Assembly (NCBI GenBank): GCA_965178125.1
Contig: OZ237758.1
Location: 310,001 to 374,000, forward strand
DNA length: 64,000 nucleotides
From: Bilabrum cf. latius
Lineage: Eukaryota; Bigyra: Bicosoecida; Bigyra; Bicosoecida
Direction: 5' to 3'
The position numbers were made by a program, and so were the translations under genes. Under the pieces are notes generated by a model. That model was not told the origin of the DNA and did no database searches. It saw only the letters and a program-made list of their open reading frames with translations. Positions 35,201 through 45,200 of this stretch are shown here, one piece after another; positions within the stretch are counted from its first letter, which is position 1, and each line of letters starts with the position of its first letter.

Positions 35201-36636
35201 CCTCGCTGCCTCCTCCGCCGACACGCGCCCTTCCATATCAGCCTCAGCCTAGGCCTGCTCCGTGCACACTCTCACGGCAGCATGCAACGGGCCAGCGGCA
35301 TCAGCTGCATGGTGGGAGGCGACCGCGTGCAAGAGCAGCAGCGACTGCTTGCAGGCCGCCAGCAACAGACTCCTTGGGCCGTATACTGATGATGTCATTG
35401 CCAGTGGGGGTACATCAGCGGAGCTCGAGGGCGAATTCGAGGGCATGGACTGAGGCGCGGTAGGGGTTGGGGTTGGGGTTGGGGTTGGGGGCGGGGGCGG
35501 CCTCCCGCTGCAAGCTCTCGACACTGGGATCGCCCACTGCAGGAATCGAACCTGCGCTGACACCAGGCCCAGGGCCTCCTCAGACCGGAGAGCTCCCGGC
35601 AATGCGCCCGATACTAGCCGGCGCAGCACCTTCCCGCACATCCTGCAGGCGTTGATGTTGTTCCCTGCGGACCACCACACCGCCTGGCTGACTGCAGCTG
35701 CTGGCGCGCTGCCAGCAGGCGCTGCCGACGCCCTGCCCACCGCAGGGCCGATGCAGCCGGCCGCGCGGGCTGCAGATCCCTACCAAATGCGAGCAAGCAC
35801 TGGCAGCATCGCGGAACTAGGTCCGGTTGCGAATGCGCGGCGCCTCATCATGAGCCCGTGGATCCGCTTCACGACAGAGTGCACCGTGGCCAGCACATGC
35901 AGGACGCCCGGCCAGGCGGGCGGAGGCACGGGGGTGGCCGGTTCCCCGGCACGGATGCACCCCGCTGCTTCCATCCCACGTCGGATGGCGGGGAGAAGCC
36001 CGTCCCATCTGCGGGGCCAGTCGGCTGCGGCGACGTCTGCCAGTGCCATGTCCAAGCGGCTGCGGAGGGGGGTGGGGAGGGGAAAGTCCCGCCCCAGGGT
36101 CAGCTGGACGAGAGCATCGCGCAAGACTCGCTTCTCGTCGTCGCCAAGGATGCGTCGCGAGGTGGAACCGAACTGCTTCCAGTGCTTCCGGACGACGTTG
36201 TGCACCATGATGGCTGCCCTCATCCGTACTTCGCGCGAGAGCGGCTTGGGCTGGCCATCATCGCCGAGCATAGGTGGCGGAAGCTAGAAGCCGCGGCTAG
36301 AACAAACTACGATTCGCTGCGAGGATGCCTAGAAATGCGCAGGCTGGGCACAACATATTACTGCACGCACGCATCGGCACAACACTATCGGCTTTGTGAC
36401 TGTCTCACCACCATCTGCTCAACAAACCCAGGAACATTCTCGCAGTGCTCCAATATGGCAACTGCTTTCCGCTGAACTTCGTGGTCTGGCGCGGCAGACC
36501 GATGCAGCAGCGAAACCAAGTGAGGAACGTGGCCAACGGCAAGTGCCGCAGGGATTGATGCATCTGCCACGATCTACCCTATGCTTGCAGCCGCAGGGGC
36601 GGTCCTGATACATCTCTGGGGGGATGACGAACTCAT
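32231..36636 (-). CDS. IPO11: Importin-11-like nuclear transport receptor
   Basis: Exon 1 is 36636-36409 and exon 2 is 36283-32231. The 125-nt intron starts GTGAGA. The product is 1,426 residues ending in TGA. The importin-beta N-terminal domain is visible: VQRKAVAILEHCENVPGFVEQM, then REVRMRAAIMVHNVVRKHW and the region around PRRWDGLLPAI. The diagnostic IPO11 motif reads WTEDPEGFALEEEADE near residue 560 (human MWEEDPEGFTVEETGGD). HEAT-like helices fill the rest. IPO11 carries cargo such as UbcM2 and rpL12 into the nucleus. The protein is longer than human (975) because of Gly/Ser/Pro-rich inserts, including a (Pro-Thr) run. In-frame TAG occurs at 35780, 35249, 34718, 33434, 32963 and in exon 1. 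The ATG of exon 1 was chosen as the first in frame. It lies 136 bp from the CTF8 start. Confidence 0.85.
35463..35490 (+). repeat. GGGGTT hexamer run (coding Pro-Thr on the minus strand)
   Basis: Four to five GGGGTT units on the plus strand encode a Pro-Thr repeat within IPO11 on the other strand. The motif resembles a ciliate telomere repeat by coincidence. Confidence 0.8.
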
Positions 36637-36772
36637 GAGGGCGCACACGCCACACCATGCATGTTACAGCCACTGAAGAAATTGTTCATCTCGGCTTGGA
36701 GCGAACTTGGATCGAACGTTCTTCCCTATCGGTGAATTTAAAAATCCACATCGCGTCTACCTAGCTGTACAA

Positions 36773-37825
36773 ATGATCATTCCTGTGCAAATTGAAAACC
36801 CCGAGAGTAAAGTATCGGAGTGGATCATGATCGAGCTGCAAGGAGAGATTAGGCCGAAAGGAAGAGGAGAAGATCTGTCTGGGCTGCGCCTTGGCGCGAT
36901 TCGATTCAAGAATGTGAGTATATCGAAGCATATGGGAAGCGAATTGCAGCAGTTGGCGGACATTTAGCGTGCATGCATGCACATGATTCTGTTGATGCGT
37001 GCGCAGGGCGTTCCAGTGATGAGAGTGGGGCAACACGAGATCCTAGGCAAGGAGGAGACGCTTGGGTAGCCCCAAGCGGTTGTGGAGAAAGCGCGGGTTC
37101 GCCCCTCTGAGACATAGCTTTTGCTATAGGAAGAGCGACAGGCTGCGTTGGAAGAAGCAGCCGATCCGTCCATGGCAGAATCCGAACTAGGGCCGTCTCC
37201 CATAGGAGCTGACGGCATGGTGGACGGCTACAACGTTGTCGGCTGGATCCGAAAGAAACTCGTTTTTGTCAACAACCCAAAACCAGTGCTCTCTCAGCGA
37301 TACAAGGCGCCGTCAGACGCCCAGCTGGCAGCCGCACAGGCAGGGGCCAAGGTGAAGGTGTGGGGAAGCGATGGAAGCATGCCACTGCAAGCAGCCATGA
37401 GCAGCAGCAGCAGCAGCAGCAAGAGAAGCAGCAGCCCTTCGCCTGCCGGCAAGGCAGGGGCGGCCCCTGGGGCACTTCCCCGACTGCCCAGCAGCGCAGC
37501 ATCCGGCGCCGGTGTGTCACCCGGTGCAGGGTAGGCTGCTCGCCTGCCGCGAGCAGGTGCTTCGGGAGAGGCGAGCATCCCCAAGATGGGCTCGCTGGAT
37601 GGAGCCGACCCTGAAGGCGAACAAGTGGTGCGTCCAGGGAACAAGCGGGGGCGAGAGGAAGGGTCAGCTGATCAAGCGTCGGCAGAAGGAACAGGCGACG
37701 AGACAAGCAGAAGCAGCAGCGCTGCCGCCGACGGTGCTAGCGGGAAGGGTGGTGGCGACTCCGCGGCGGGACAGGGCGATGCCCCTTCCAAAGCGCGGAA
37801 GAAGGCCAGAGTTGCAGTGCAATGA
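36773..37825 (+). CDS. CHTF8: CTF8, Ctf18-RFC clamp loader subunit
   Basis: Exons 36773-36913 and 37007-37825 (intron 93 nt) give 319 codons with TGA. CTF8 with DCC1 and CTF18 forms the alternative clamp loader for PCNA used in sister-chromatid cohesion. The conserved core reads EWIMIELQGEI, LGAIRFKN joined by splicing to GVPVMRVGQHEILGKEE, then VVGWIRKKLVFVNNPKPV. Human CHTF8 has EWVLMELQGEIE, GIPVLIVGHHILYGK and ALIKDKILFKTRPKPI. A Ser/Gly/Lys-rich tail of about 190 residues ending KARKKARVAVQ is extra and could be a nuclear signal. In-frame TAG at 37066, near 37117 and 37127, and at 37531. The ATG at 36773 matches the short family N-terminus. Confidence 0.9.
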
Positions 37826-37907
37826 TACACATGGGGGGAGCAATTGCAGTTTGGTCTAGTTTTCGATAAAATCTCTTTCTTTGCATGGGTGCTAGGGGCC
37901 GAGGGCG

Positions 37908-37942
37908 GCCGGATCGGACCTAATCTGATCCGATCCAGCCGG
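37908..37942. other. Inverted repeat between converging genes
   Basis: GGATCGGA (37911-37918) and TCCGATCC (37929-37936) form an 8-bp perfect stem around a 10-base loop. It can be extended by GC pairs with one bulge. It lies between the CTF8 stop and the MCCC2 stop. It could mark transcription ends on both strands. Confidence 0.5.
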
Positions 37943-37979
37943 CCTGCACGCTACCTTGCGTCGTTGAGTACCTCTCTCA

Positions 37980-39799
37980 TCACATGCGGAACACCCCGAA
38001 CTTGGTCTCCTCCACGGGCGCGTTGAGCGCGGCGCTCAGCGACATGCCAAGCACCTCCCTGCTCTGGTTGGGGCGGATGATCCCGTCGTCCCACACACGG
38101 GCCGTGCTGTAGTAAGCAGACCCCTGCTTGGCGTACTGGGCCCGGATGGGCGCCTTGAACGTGTCCTCTTCCTCTTGCGACCAGTCATCGCCCCTCGCCT
38201 CCTTGTTGTCCCGCTGCACCGTGGCGAGCACGCTGGCTGCCTGCTCCCCGCCCATCACACTGATCTCGCTGTTGGGCCACATGTACAGGAAGCGAGGCGA
38301 GTACGCCCGTCCGCACATCCCGTAGTTTCCGGCACCGAAAGATCCCCCGATGATGAGGGTCAGCTTCGGCACCTGCGCCGTGGCCACTGCCGTCACCAGC
38401 TTGGCCCCGTCCTTGGCGATGCCACCCGTCTCGTAGCTCTTGCCAACCATAAAGCCCGTGATGTTCTGCAAGAAGATGAGCGGGATCTTCCGTTGCGCGC
38501 ACAGCTCGATGAAGTTGGCGCCCTTCTTCGCGCTCTCAGAGAACAAGATCCCGTTGTTGGCCACGATCCCAACCGGCATGCCGTACAGACGACCGAACCC
38601 GCACACCAAGGTCTCACCGTACCTGGCCTTGTACTCGTCGAACCGGCTCCCGTCAAGCACTCGGGCCAGCACAGCTCGGACGTCGAACCCCTTCTTGGTG
38701 TCCGTTGGGATGAGACCCGCAAGTTCATCGGCGGTGTAGAGGGGCTCCTCGAACTCGGACCGGACGTCGATGTTGGGCTCCTTGTATCCGTTGAGGTTTG
38801 CGATGGAGCGGCGGGCCAGGGCCAGGGCGTGCTCGTCGTTGTTCGCGAAGTGGTCCGTCACGCCGCTCTGTGAGCAGTGGACGTCCGCTCCACCCAGCTC
38901 CTCGGCGGTGACTACTTCGCCCGTGGCGGCTTTAACCAGGGGCGGGCCGCCCAGGAAGATCGTCCCGTTTCCCTTGACGATGATGGACTCGTCGCTCATG
39001 GCTGGAACGTAGGCCCCCCCCGCCGTGCACGAGCCCATGACAACGGAGATCTGGGGAATGCCAGCGGCGCTCATGTTCGCCTAGTTGAAGAAAATGCGCC
39101 CAAAATGGTCTCTGTCGGGGAACACTTCGTCCTGCTTCGGCAAGAAGGCGCCCCCGGAGTCCACCAGGTACACGCACGGCAGCCGGTTCTGCTGCGCGAT
39201 CTCCTGCGCCCGCAGGTGCTTCTTCACCGTGATCGGGTAGTATGTGCCGCCTTTCACCGTGGCATCGTTTGCGACTACCATTACTTCTCTGCCATGCACC
39301 CTGCCGATCCCTGTTACTACGCCGCCCGATGGCAGGAACGTATTGTCGTACAGCTCCCATCCGGCCAGCGGTGACAGTTCCATGAACGGCGAGCCGTGGT
39401 CCAGCAAATGCTGGATGCGCTCTCTAGCTAAAAGCTTACCTCGAGATCTGTGCTTCTCGACAGCCTTCTCGCTACCACCAGCAGCAACGGCGCTGTGGCG
39501 CTCCCCCAGCGTGGCCTCTAGCGCGCGCATCGCATCAACATTCGCTTCAAACCCCGGCCCACTCGTTTCCATGCAGCTATCAAGCACACCAAGCTCGGGT
39601 ACCAAAGAGTAATTTCTGACAGCGAACCCCACCTAGCTGCTTGCAGCCCACCGGGAGCATGAAGCCACCGATCTCTGCGAGAGTAGTTGGATGGCAGTAA
39701 TTTCTCTATTCAAGATGCCCTTCTGCGCATATTACTCGGAACAGTCGTTTTGACACTAAGTCTTACCAATATAGTGCGGCGAACGACACTGTTCAGCAT
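37980..39799 (-). CDS. MCCC2: Methylcrotonoyl-CoA carboxylase beta subunit, mitochondrial
   Basis: Exon 1 is 39799-39767 (11 codons) and exon 2 is 39674-37980. The 92-nt intron begins GTAAGA. The product is 575 residues ending in TGA. It is the carboxyltransferase subunit that carboxylates 3-methylcrotonyl-CoA in leucine breakdown, working with a biotin-bearing alpha subunit not in this window. Splicing yields the presequence [11 protein letters not shown] joined to [13 protein letters not shown], strongly mitochondrial. Family blocks include [84 protein letters not shown] and RVWDDGI. TAG at 39081-39083 reads FFN-TAG-ANMS, where the family has FYNQA, so it fixes TAG as Gln. A second TAG lies in the presequence. 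It is divergent to PHF5A across 143 bp. Confidence 0.95.
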
Positions 39800-39897
39800 G
39801 ACAGAGAGAGTTTGAGGGCAAGTTGCTTCACCGTGCACTTAATACAGATTTCCCCCCAGAACCCGCACCGTACCATAAGCAAAGTTGCCGCAGCAGG

Positions 39898-39918
39898 TAA
39901 GCGAGCAATCCTCGCTTA
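39898..39918. promoter_or_regulatory. Inverted repeat in MCCC2/PHF5A divergent promoter
   Basis: TAAGCGAG (39898-39905) and CTCGCTTA (39911-39918) are exact inverted copies with a 5-bp spacer. They lie 25 bp upstream of the PHF5A ATG and about 100 bp upstream of MCCC2. Confidence 0.4.
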
Positions 39919-39942
39919 GTTAGTAGCTTAGCCCTATTCACC

Positions 39943-40381
39943 ATGGCTAGACATCGTGAGGAATACATTGACAAGCGATTCAAGGCCTTCAATATTCCAG
40001 CAAGCTTGACATGGATACCCAATGCACTTTTACTTGACCGTCTCTCATTCCGCAGAGCCCGACCTAGTAATGTGCCGAAAGACTACCGGGATTGTAACAG
40101 GCAAGCTATGTGAGGGCTGTGCAGGTCGCTGTCCTATCTGCGACAGCTACGTCAGGCAGCATGAACCGGCAAGGATATGCGACGAGTGCGACTATGGCAG
40201 CTCATCGGGCAGGTGCATCATTTGCAAGCGAGCCGGGGCGGAGGACGCTTTCTACTGCTTTGAATGCTGCTAGCAAGAGAAAGATAGGGATGGTTGTCCC
40301 GCAGTGATAAATATGGGCAAGCAAAGGGCATCGACGTACTACTCGCAGAAAAAATATGGGTTCAAGGACAGAACCACATGA
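39943..40381 (+). CDS. PHF5A: PHF5A / Rds3, SF3b splicing factor subunit
   Basis: Exon 1 is 39943-39955 (13 nt) and exon 2 is 40056-40381. The intron is 100 nt. The product is 112 residues (human 110) ending in TGA. It is a small knotted zinc protein of the U2 snRNP SF3b complex at the branch site. Splicing creates [13 protein letters not shown], matching human MAKHHPDLIFCRK. Cys pairs follow in [37 protein letters not shown] and YCFEC. The C-terminal part [15 protein letters not shown] and [10 protein letters not shown] is kept. TAG at 40271-40273 precedes QEKDRDGC at a position that is Gln in plant PHF5A. If it were a stop, the protein would lose its conserved last third. Confidence 0.95.
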
Positions 40382-40790
40382 CGAGGACACGGATTCTCTC
40401 TCGGCCCATTAGGTATCGTTCACATGGCGTGTTGCAAACCCGCTGCCAGCAAGCGGCAGCTTGCCAGAAAGGCCGTCCGAGCTTTCCACCGGATCTGGAT
40501 CGAGCGTCGGGAATTCGCGCGGTCGACTCGGCGTAGAGATGCGAACCAAGACGTGAGAAGCAGGGCAACAGCGACCTGTAATATGCAGTCGATAGCTAGA
40601 AATCCTCCAGGAAGAAGATGTGCTGCCTTGCCATTGTCGGGATCGTGGTGCTAGGCCTAGTGCCAATCTCCGCCGGGGGTCTCTGCTGCCGTCTATGAGA
40701 TGAGACGTTCCAGTGAAAACCCGGATGTGGCAATGGGTGGGGTACATGCCTGATCGTGTTAAATTGCTTTTCCAAGTGAATCTCGTCTGA
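40382..40790. other. Intergenic, nothing recognised
   Basis: 409 bp between the PHF5A stop and the stop of the next, convergent gene. Only short unsupported ORFs. It probably holds two 3' UTRs. Confidence 0.4.
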
Positions 40791-42081
40791 TCATCCTGCA
40801 CTCACCTCCTTCGGCTTGATCTTGGACAAGCTAGCCACGACTTGCGAGGGCTCTTGTCGCGACTCACAGCGTGTGCCCATCACCCTGATCAACGCCTTAC
40901 AACATGTCGTGGTCATCAATATCCCGGAGCTGTCAGACCCAGGATGTTTGCCGTTCTTCAGCGTCATGTCCTTGTCCTCCTCGCTTCGGAGCTCCAGCAC
41001 CAGTCGCGTCACCATCTGGTCAAGTGCCAGTGGCGACATGCTGGTATCGATGCCCTCCAAGAAATCATCTATCCTGGCAGAGGCGGGGTACTAGGAGGCT
41101 GCCTGCATTGCTTCTTTCATTTGCCGAGCCTGTGCATTATCTTCATCTCCTTCTCGACCAGATCGACCATCCGTGCATCATATCTGTCCTCTCGGGTTCA
41201 GCCCCGGGAACACCACGATCACCTCGCAGTTTCTCCCGCCTGCGAGTGGCTGCAGCTACTACTCCCCACGCTGATCTGATGGCTTCTCGCCCGAAGCGAT
41301 CCATGAGCATCAAGTGGGACTTCCAGTAGTCCGGCCGATTCGATCCGCTGCTCGAGCTCATGGGGCCAGAATCCACGCCGGGGTCACCAGTAGCAATAGC
41401 ATTCGCCTAGATCCGCTTCTATGGACATGTCAGATATACGCTTAGCAGTTTCAAGCGATGCACCAACGCTGGGTGAATCCGCACCAGCACCACTGGCAGG
41501 CGGTAGATCTAGCGGTGCTGCCTCGACTGGCCCTCCTTCAAGAACTGCAGCATACCCGCCGCTTGGGGGCCCATCTGGCCTCTCTGGCTGATCTCCATTC
41601 ATTGGAAGCCACTCAAAATGAATTGGGCTATACACAATGGCTGCTTTCTTCAGGCTGTGTCTGATTGCTGGGCCGTTGCCCGACAAGTGGGCATCGTCGT
41701 TGGCGGCATGGGGCGGCGGCTCCGAGGACGAGGCACCTGAACATCCTTTGCCGCATGACGTATGATTCATCAGACTGGATTGCGTCAGAACAATTTGCAT
41801 CCAATCGGACACCTCCTGTTTGGTGGCATCTCCATCGAAGTCCTTTGAGCCGGGTATCGATATCCTTTATCTTGCTCGCTAACCGTGCACTCCGGTAGTG
41901 CGTCGGGGTCATCCGACTAGCAGTCGCTTGCACTACGCTCCTTCATATGCCGATGAGTTGCCTCCATCTCCGCCATCCGTTCGTCGGAGACTGGTGCGCC
42001 GAAGTCCTCTGGTAAAGTCTCTGCGAGAGCCGACAAGGATTGAGTGGAAATCGCCTTCGCGCACGATACAGACGAAGCCAT
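40791..42081 (-). CDS. Hypothetical multi-exon gene, exon structure unresolved
   Basis: Three coding-like segments in different frames suggest at least three exons. The likely start is ATG 42081 (MASSVSCAKAISTQSLSALA, then PEDFGAPVSDERMAEMEATH), open to about 41.9 kb with one TAG. A middle segment runs near 41812-41384 (KKAAIVYSPIHFEWLPMNGD). A third piece near 41370-41230 reads DYWKSHLMLMDRFGREAIRS. The last exon, about 41110-40791, reads ARIDDFLEGIDTSMSPLALD and MVTRLVLELRSEEDKD and ends KPKEVSAG with TGA. Candidate donors exist but I could not choose one consistent set of splice sites. No family was recognised. It is divergent to the giant gene, 203 bp between starts. It may be two genes. 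Confidence 0.4.
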
Positions 42082-42284
42082 GGCAGAGGTAATCCTGACC
42101 TTCTGTGTGATTCGCTTTATCTGCATCGAAGATCATAGGGTCAAGAATATATCAAAGAAGCTGCAACGTCTGCTTGCTGCAATGCGGTGCAGACGATTCG
42201 CAACCAAAGTTACGTGTCTATTGCAATGCAGACGCGCTTCTGCGGTCTACTGCTCTGAACCATTTTAGTGCCCTGGGAGACGAT

Positions 42285-45200
42285 ATGCAAATCGTGGTCG
42301 GAATGACGGTAGGGCTGCTAGCATGTTGTGCGAATTATGCTGCCTCGATCCGGGTCCGCGAATCCCTGCAAGTGGGAGTGACGGGGATGCAGCTGCAAAC
42401 GCGCAATAGAGCCAGCCGCAACAGAGCGAGACGCAATTTGCACGGCTCCCATGCCCAATCTGACGGCGCTTGTGACACGGAGAGTCCTGACAATTGCGAA
42501 ATAATTGAGGATTCCGTTTCTCGAGAGATGCTACCTGGTCAGCTGCTTCCGCAGGGAAGATGCCTGAAGGCAGACGTCAATGACGCGGACGGTGTTCACG
42601 CCAAGCTTTGTCTGCTCGAAAACGGAAACCTGGAGCTGTTCGAGGAATTTGATGACCATCATTTAAAGTACTGGAGCTCAAATTCGATGCAAGCAGCCGT
42701 AGCTGACTAGTCCGGCCCGTTCGCCTTGATGTTTACGACGTCGGGGGACCTGCTTCTCCTGGACGCGGGCAGCGGCCACAGTGGAGATACTGTGAACGCT
42801 CTGCAAGCAGCTGCAGAGAGTGAAAGCATCGCTGAGATTTGGACTCGCTCTGCGTCGGTGGTGGGCGAGATCCAGGCATTGCGACTGACGCGTGAGGGCA
42901 ACGTCGTAATACTCGACTCGAGGAACCGGGCCGTGTGGGAGACCCGGACAAAGATCGAGGCGCAGTGGGCCATCATTCTGAAGTCGTACGGGTGGTGCTA
43001 GGTCGGGAAACCGAGTTAGGGGGGCGCCATAGGAGACAGACTAGTCGACATCATCCTATCGACCGACTCAGAAAAGGCACGGGCCATTCGGGCGGAAATA
43101 GGCATGGTTACCTACCCATTCCACAACAACCTATGCACGGTGGCTTCCATGGGCGGCTGGGAGCGGTACGAACGCTTCCGACGCGCCAATACCCAAGACT
43201 TCTGGTCCACGCACTGGATGGTTCCAGCGCTGAGGAGCGTCGGGGTACAATTCTGCGGGGAGGGCGACCTGTCTTTTTGCAAGGATGTTCCTGATGGCGC
43301 TGATTCCATTAGGCCGGGGGAGGCACTGAGGGAGGGGCATGCCATCCAGCGTAGGATCACCACCAAAACCGTGTTTGGTGGGGTCAATCAGGGGCTGTCC
43401 AACTTCCTTACACCTCTCAAAGAGAGCATCCATGGGAAGGACGAGAGAGCGAGCCGGCAGGGTATTCCGTACATCAACTCCGTGGACAGTCGCCTTGAAA
43501 TGCAGACGGATGGGAACCTAGTCCTGTCATTCAGGTAGGCCGAGTGCAAGGCCTAGTTTGCCAAGGAGTCCGGGACGGATGGTATCGAGCTCGACGGTGG
43601 GTATGCCAACTGCGACGACGAAGAGGTGGAGTGCAAGTGCGGCGATGAGAGCGTAGACGTGCATGCAGCGCTGGACACAGCAGAGTGGAAGGTGGTGTGG
43701 GCAACCAACACAGACATCGAGACCGAGGAGGACCTGCAGGGCCCCTTCGCGCTTGTGATGACGACTGCGGGCGACCTGACGCTGGTGGACGGAGCTGGGA
43801 CAGTGGCATGGCGCTAGGACACGGGCGATGCGTCACCCATTGTGTGCGCAACGGTTGTCGGTATTCGTCGTCTGCCAACTATGAGCAGCTTCGGCGACAA
43901 GACCCCTAGCGCTGACGACCTACTCCTCAACTTCAACGTCTACAGGGCGGACACGCGGTACCCCACGGATGCGTGCTCGCAAGAAGCGGCTCCCCAAACG
44001 ACCATGGCTGATCCAAACCTCGTGTGGAGCACCATCACGGCTCCACTGAGCAAAGTGAATACGTCACCCCGCGGTCCGGATGGTGCGACTTTGATCACCT
44101 GGAGGAGCCGCACGGACAATCCAGGTAGACCGGCCTGCTCGCTGATGACGCTAGATCAATGCACAGATGTGCCCATGGGCAGCGACGAGATGCTCCCTGG
44201 ACAAGTATTGAGGGAGGGAAGGTCACTGGAGGTGCCCCTGGGACGACTCACGATGCAGGACGACGGAAATTTGGTGCTGACGCTGGGGCGTGATACGGTG
44301 ATATGGGAGTCGTTCACGCACGCTGGCGCCTTCCACGAGGACACGGCCGATGTCAAGGCGCGTAAGGCACAGCAAAAGGGACCATACGCATTCGTGATGA
44401 CTTCCATGGCAGAGCTGATGATCATCGATGGCCTCGGGCAGATCCTGTGGTTCGTAGATGGACCCAAGACGTACAACGTCCACATCAAGCCGGACCGCGG
44501 GTTAGGCGCTGAAAAGCTCATGTCGCCGACGTCTCTTATCATAGATACGATCGAAAATGGCATCTTCAGCGGCTATGTAAGCCCTGCAGCGGTCATTGTG
44601 GCTGCATCTCCGTCTCAGAACTTTCCAGCGTGGAGGTTTCGGCTGTAGGAAGACGGCAACGCTGTGCTGCTAGGAGGCGGGTTTGAGCCGATGTTCGTGA
44701 CCAACACAGGAGATTGGCACAAGAATGATGACGAGTGGCCAATGGCTATCCTGTCAGACTACACATTGTACGGAGGTGGCATGGTGAGGTGCAATCCAGC
44801 GAACGACCAGACGTTCTTCGAGTGGGCCAAGATGCTCAAGCAGTGTTCAGTCGAGCTCGTAGGTGACATAGCGCTCGCAGTCCTCACGGCAGGTATAAGT
44901 AGCCCAGGAACTGTCGCCAAGTGGGCGGGCAAGCTTACAGCTGCCGTTGCCAAGTACACAACGAAGGAGTTTGCCATACACAGCCTCGAGACAGTTGCGA
45001 AGTCGACGATCAAGATCTCAAAAAGTATCGCTATGGCAGCAGCTAAGGTTGCTATGTCACCCGTCACCTTCGTCAAGTACGCAGCGAGGGTGGGCGTTGT
45101 CGGCATGGCCAAGGACGTAGGCGCTCTGTTTATGCTGGTGCTGCGGAAGAGCGGGCAGGTGGTCGAGTCCGTCGGTATTATGGCGGGTAAGGCAGTGTAC

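Noticed and set aside
35463-35490. GGGGTT run as a telomere or internal telomeric repeat
   Set aside because: It is short, lies in the middle of the IPO11 coding frame and encodes Pro-Thr there.
35539-35555. Sequence resembling a tRNA T arm on the minus strand
   Set aside because: No matching acceptor, D or anticodon arms could be drawn, and the stretch reads as IPO11 coding sequence.
39081-39083. TAG as leucine or pyrrolysine
   Set aside because: The carboxylase, PHF5A and lectin-motif columns are Gln. No methylamine methyltransferase or Pyl genes are seen, and the genome is eukaryotic.
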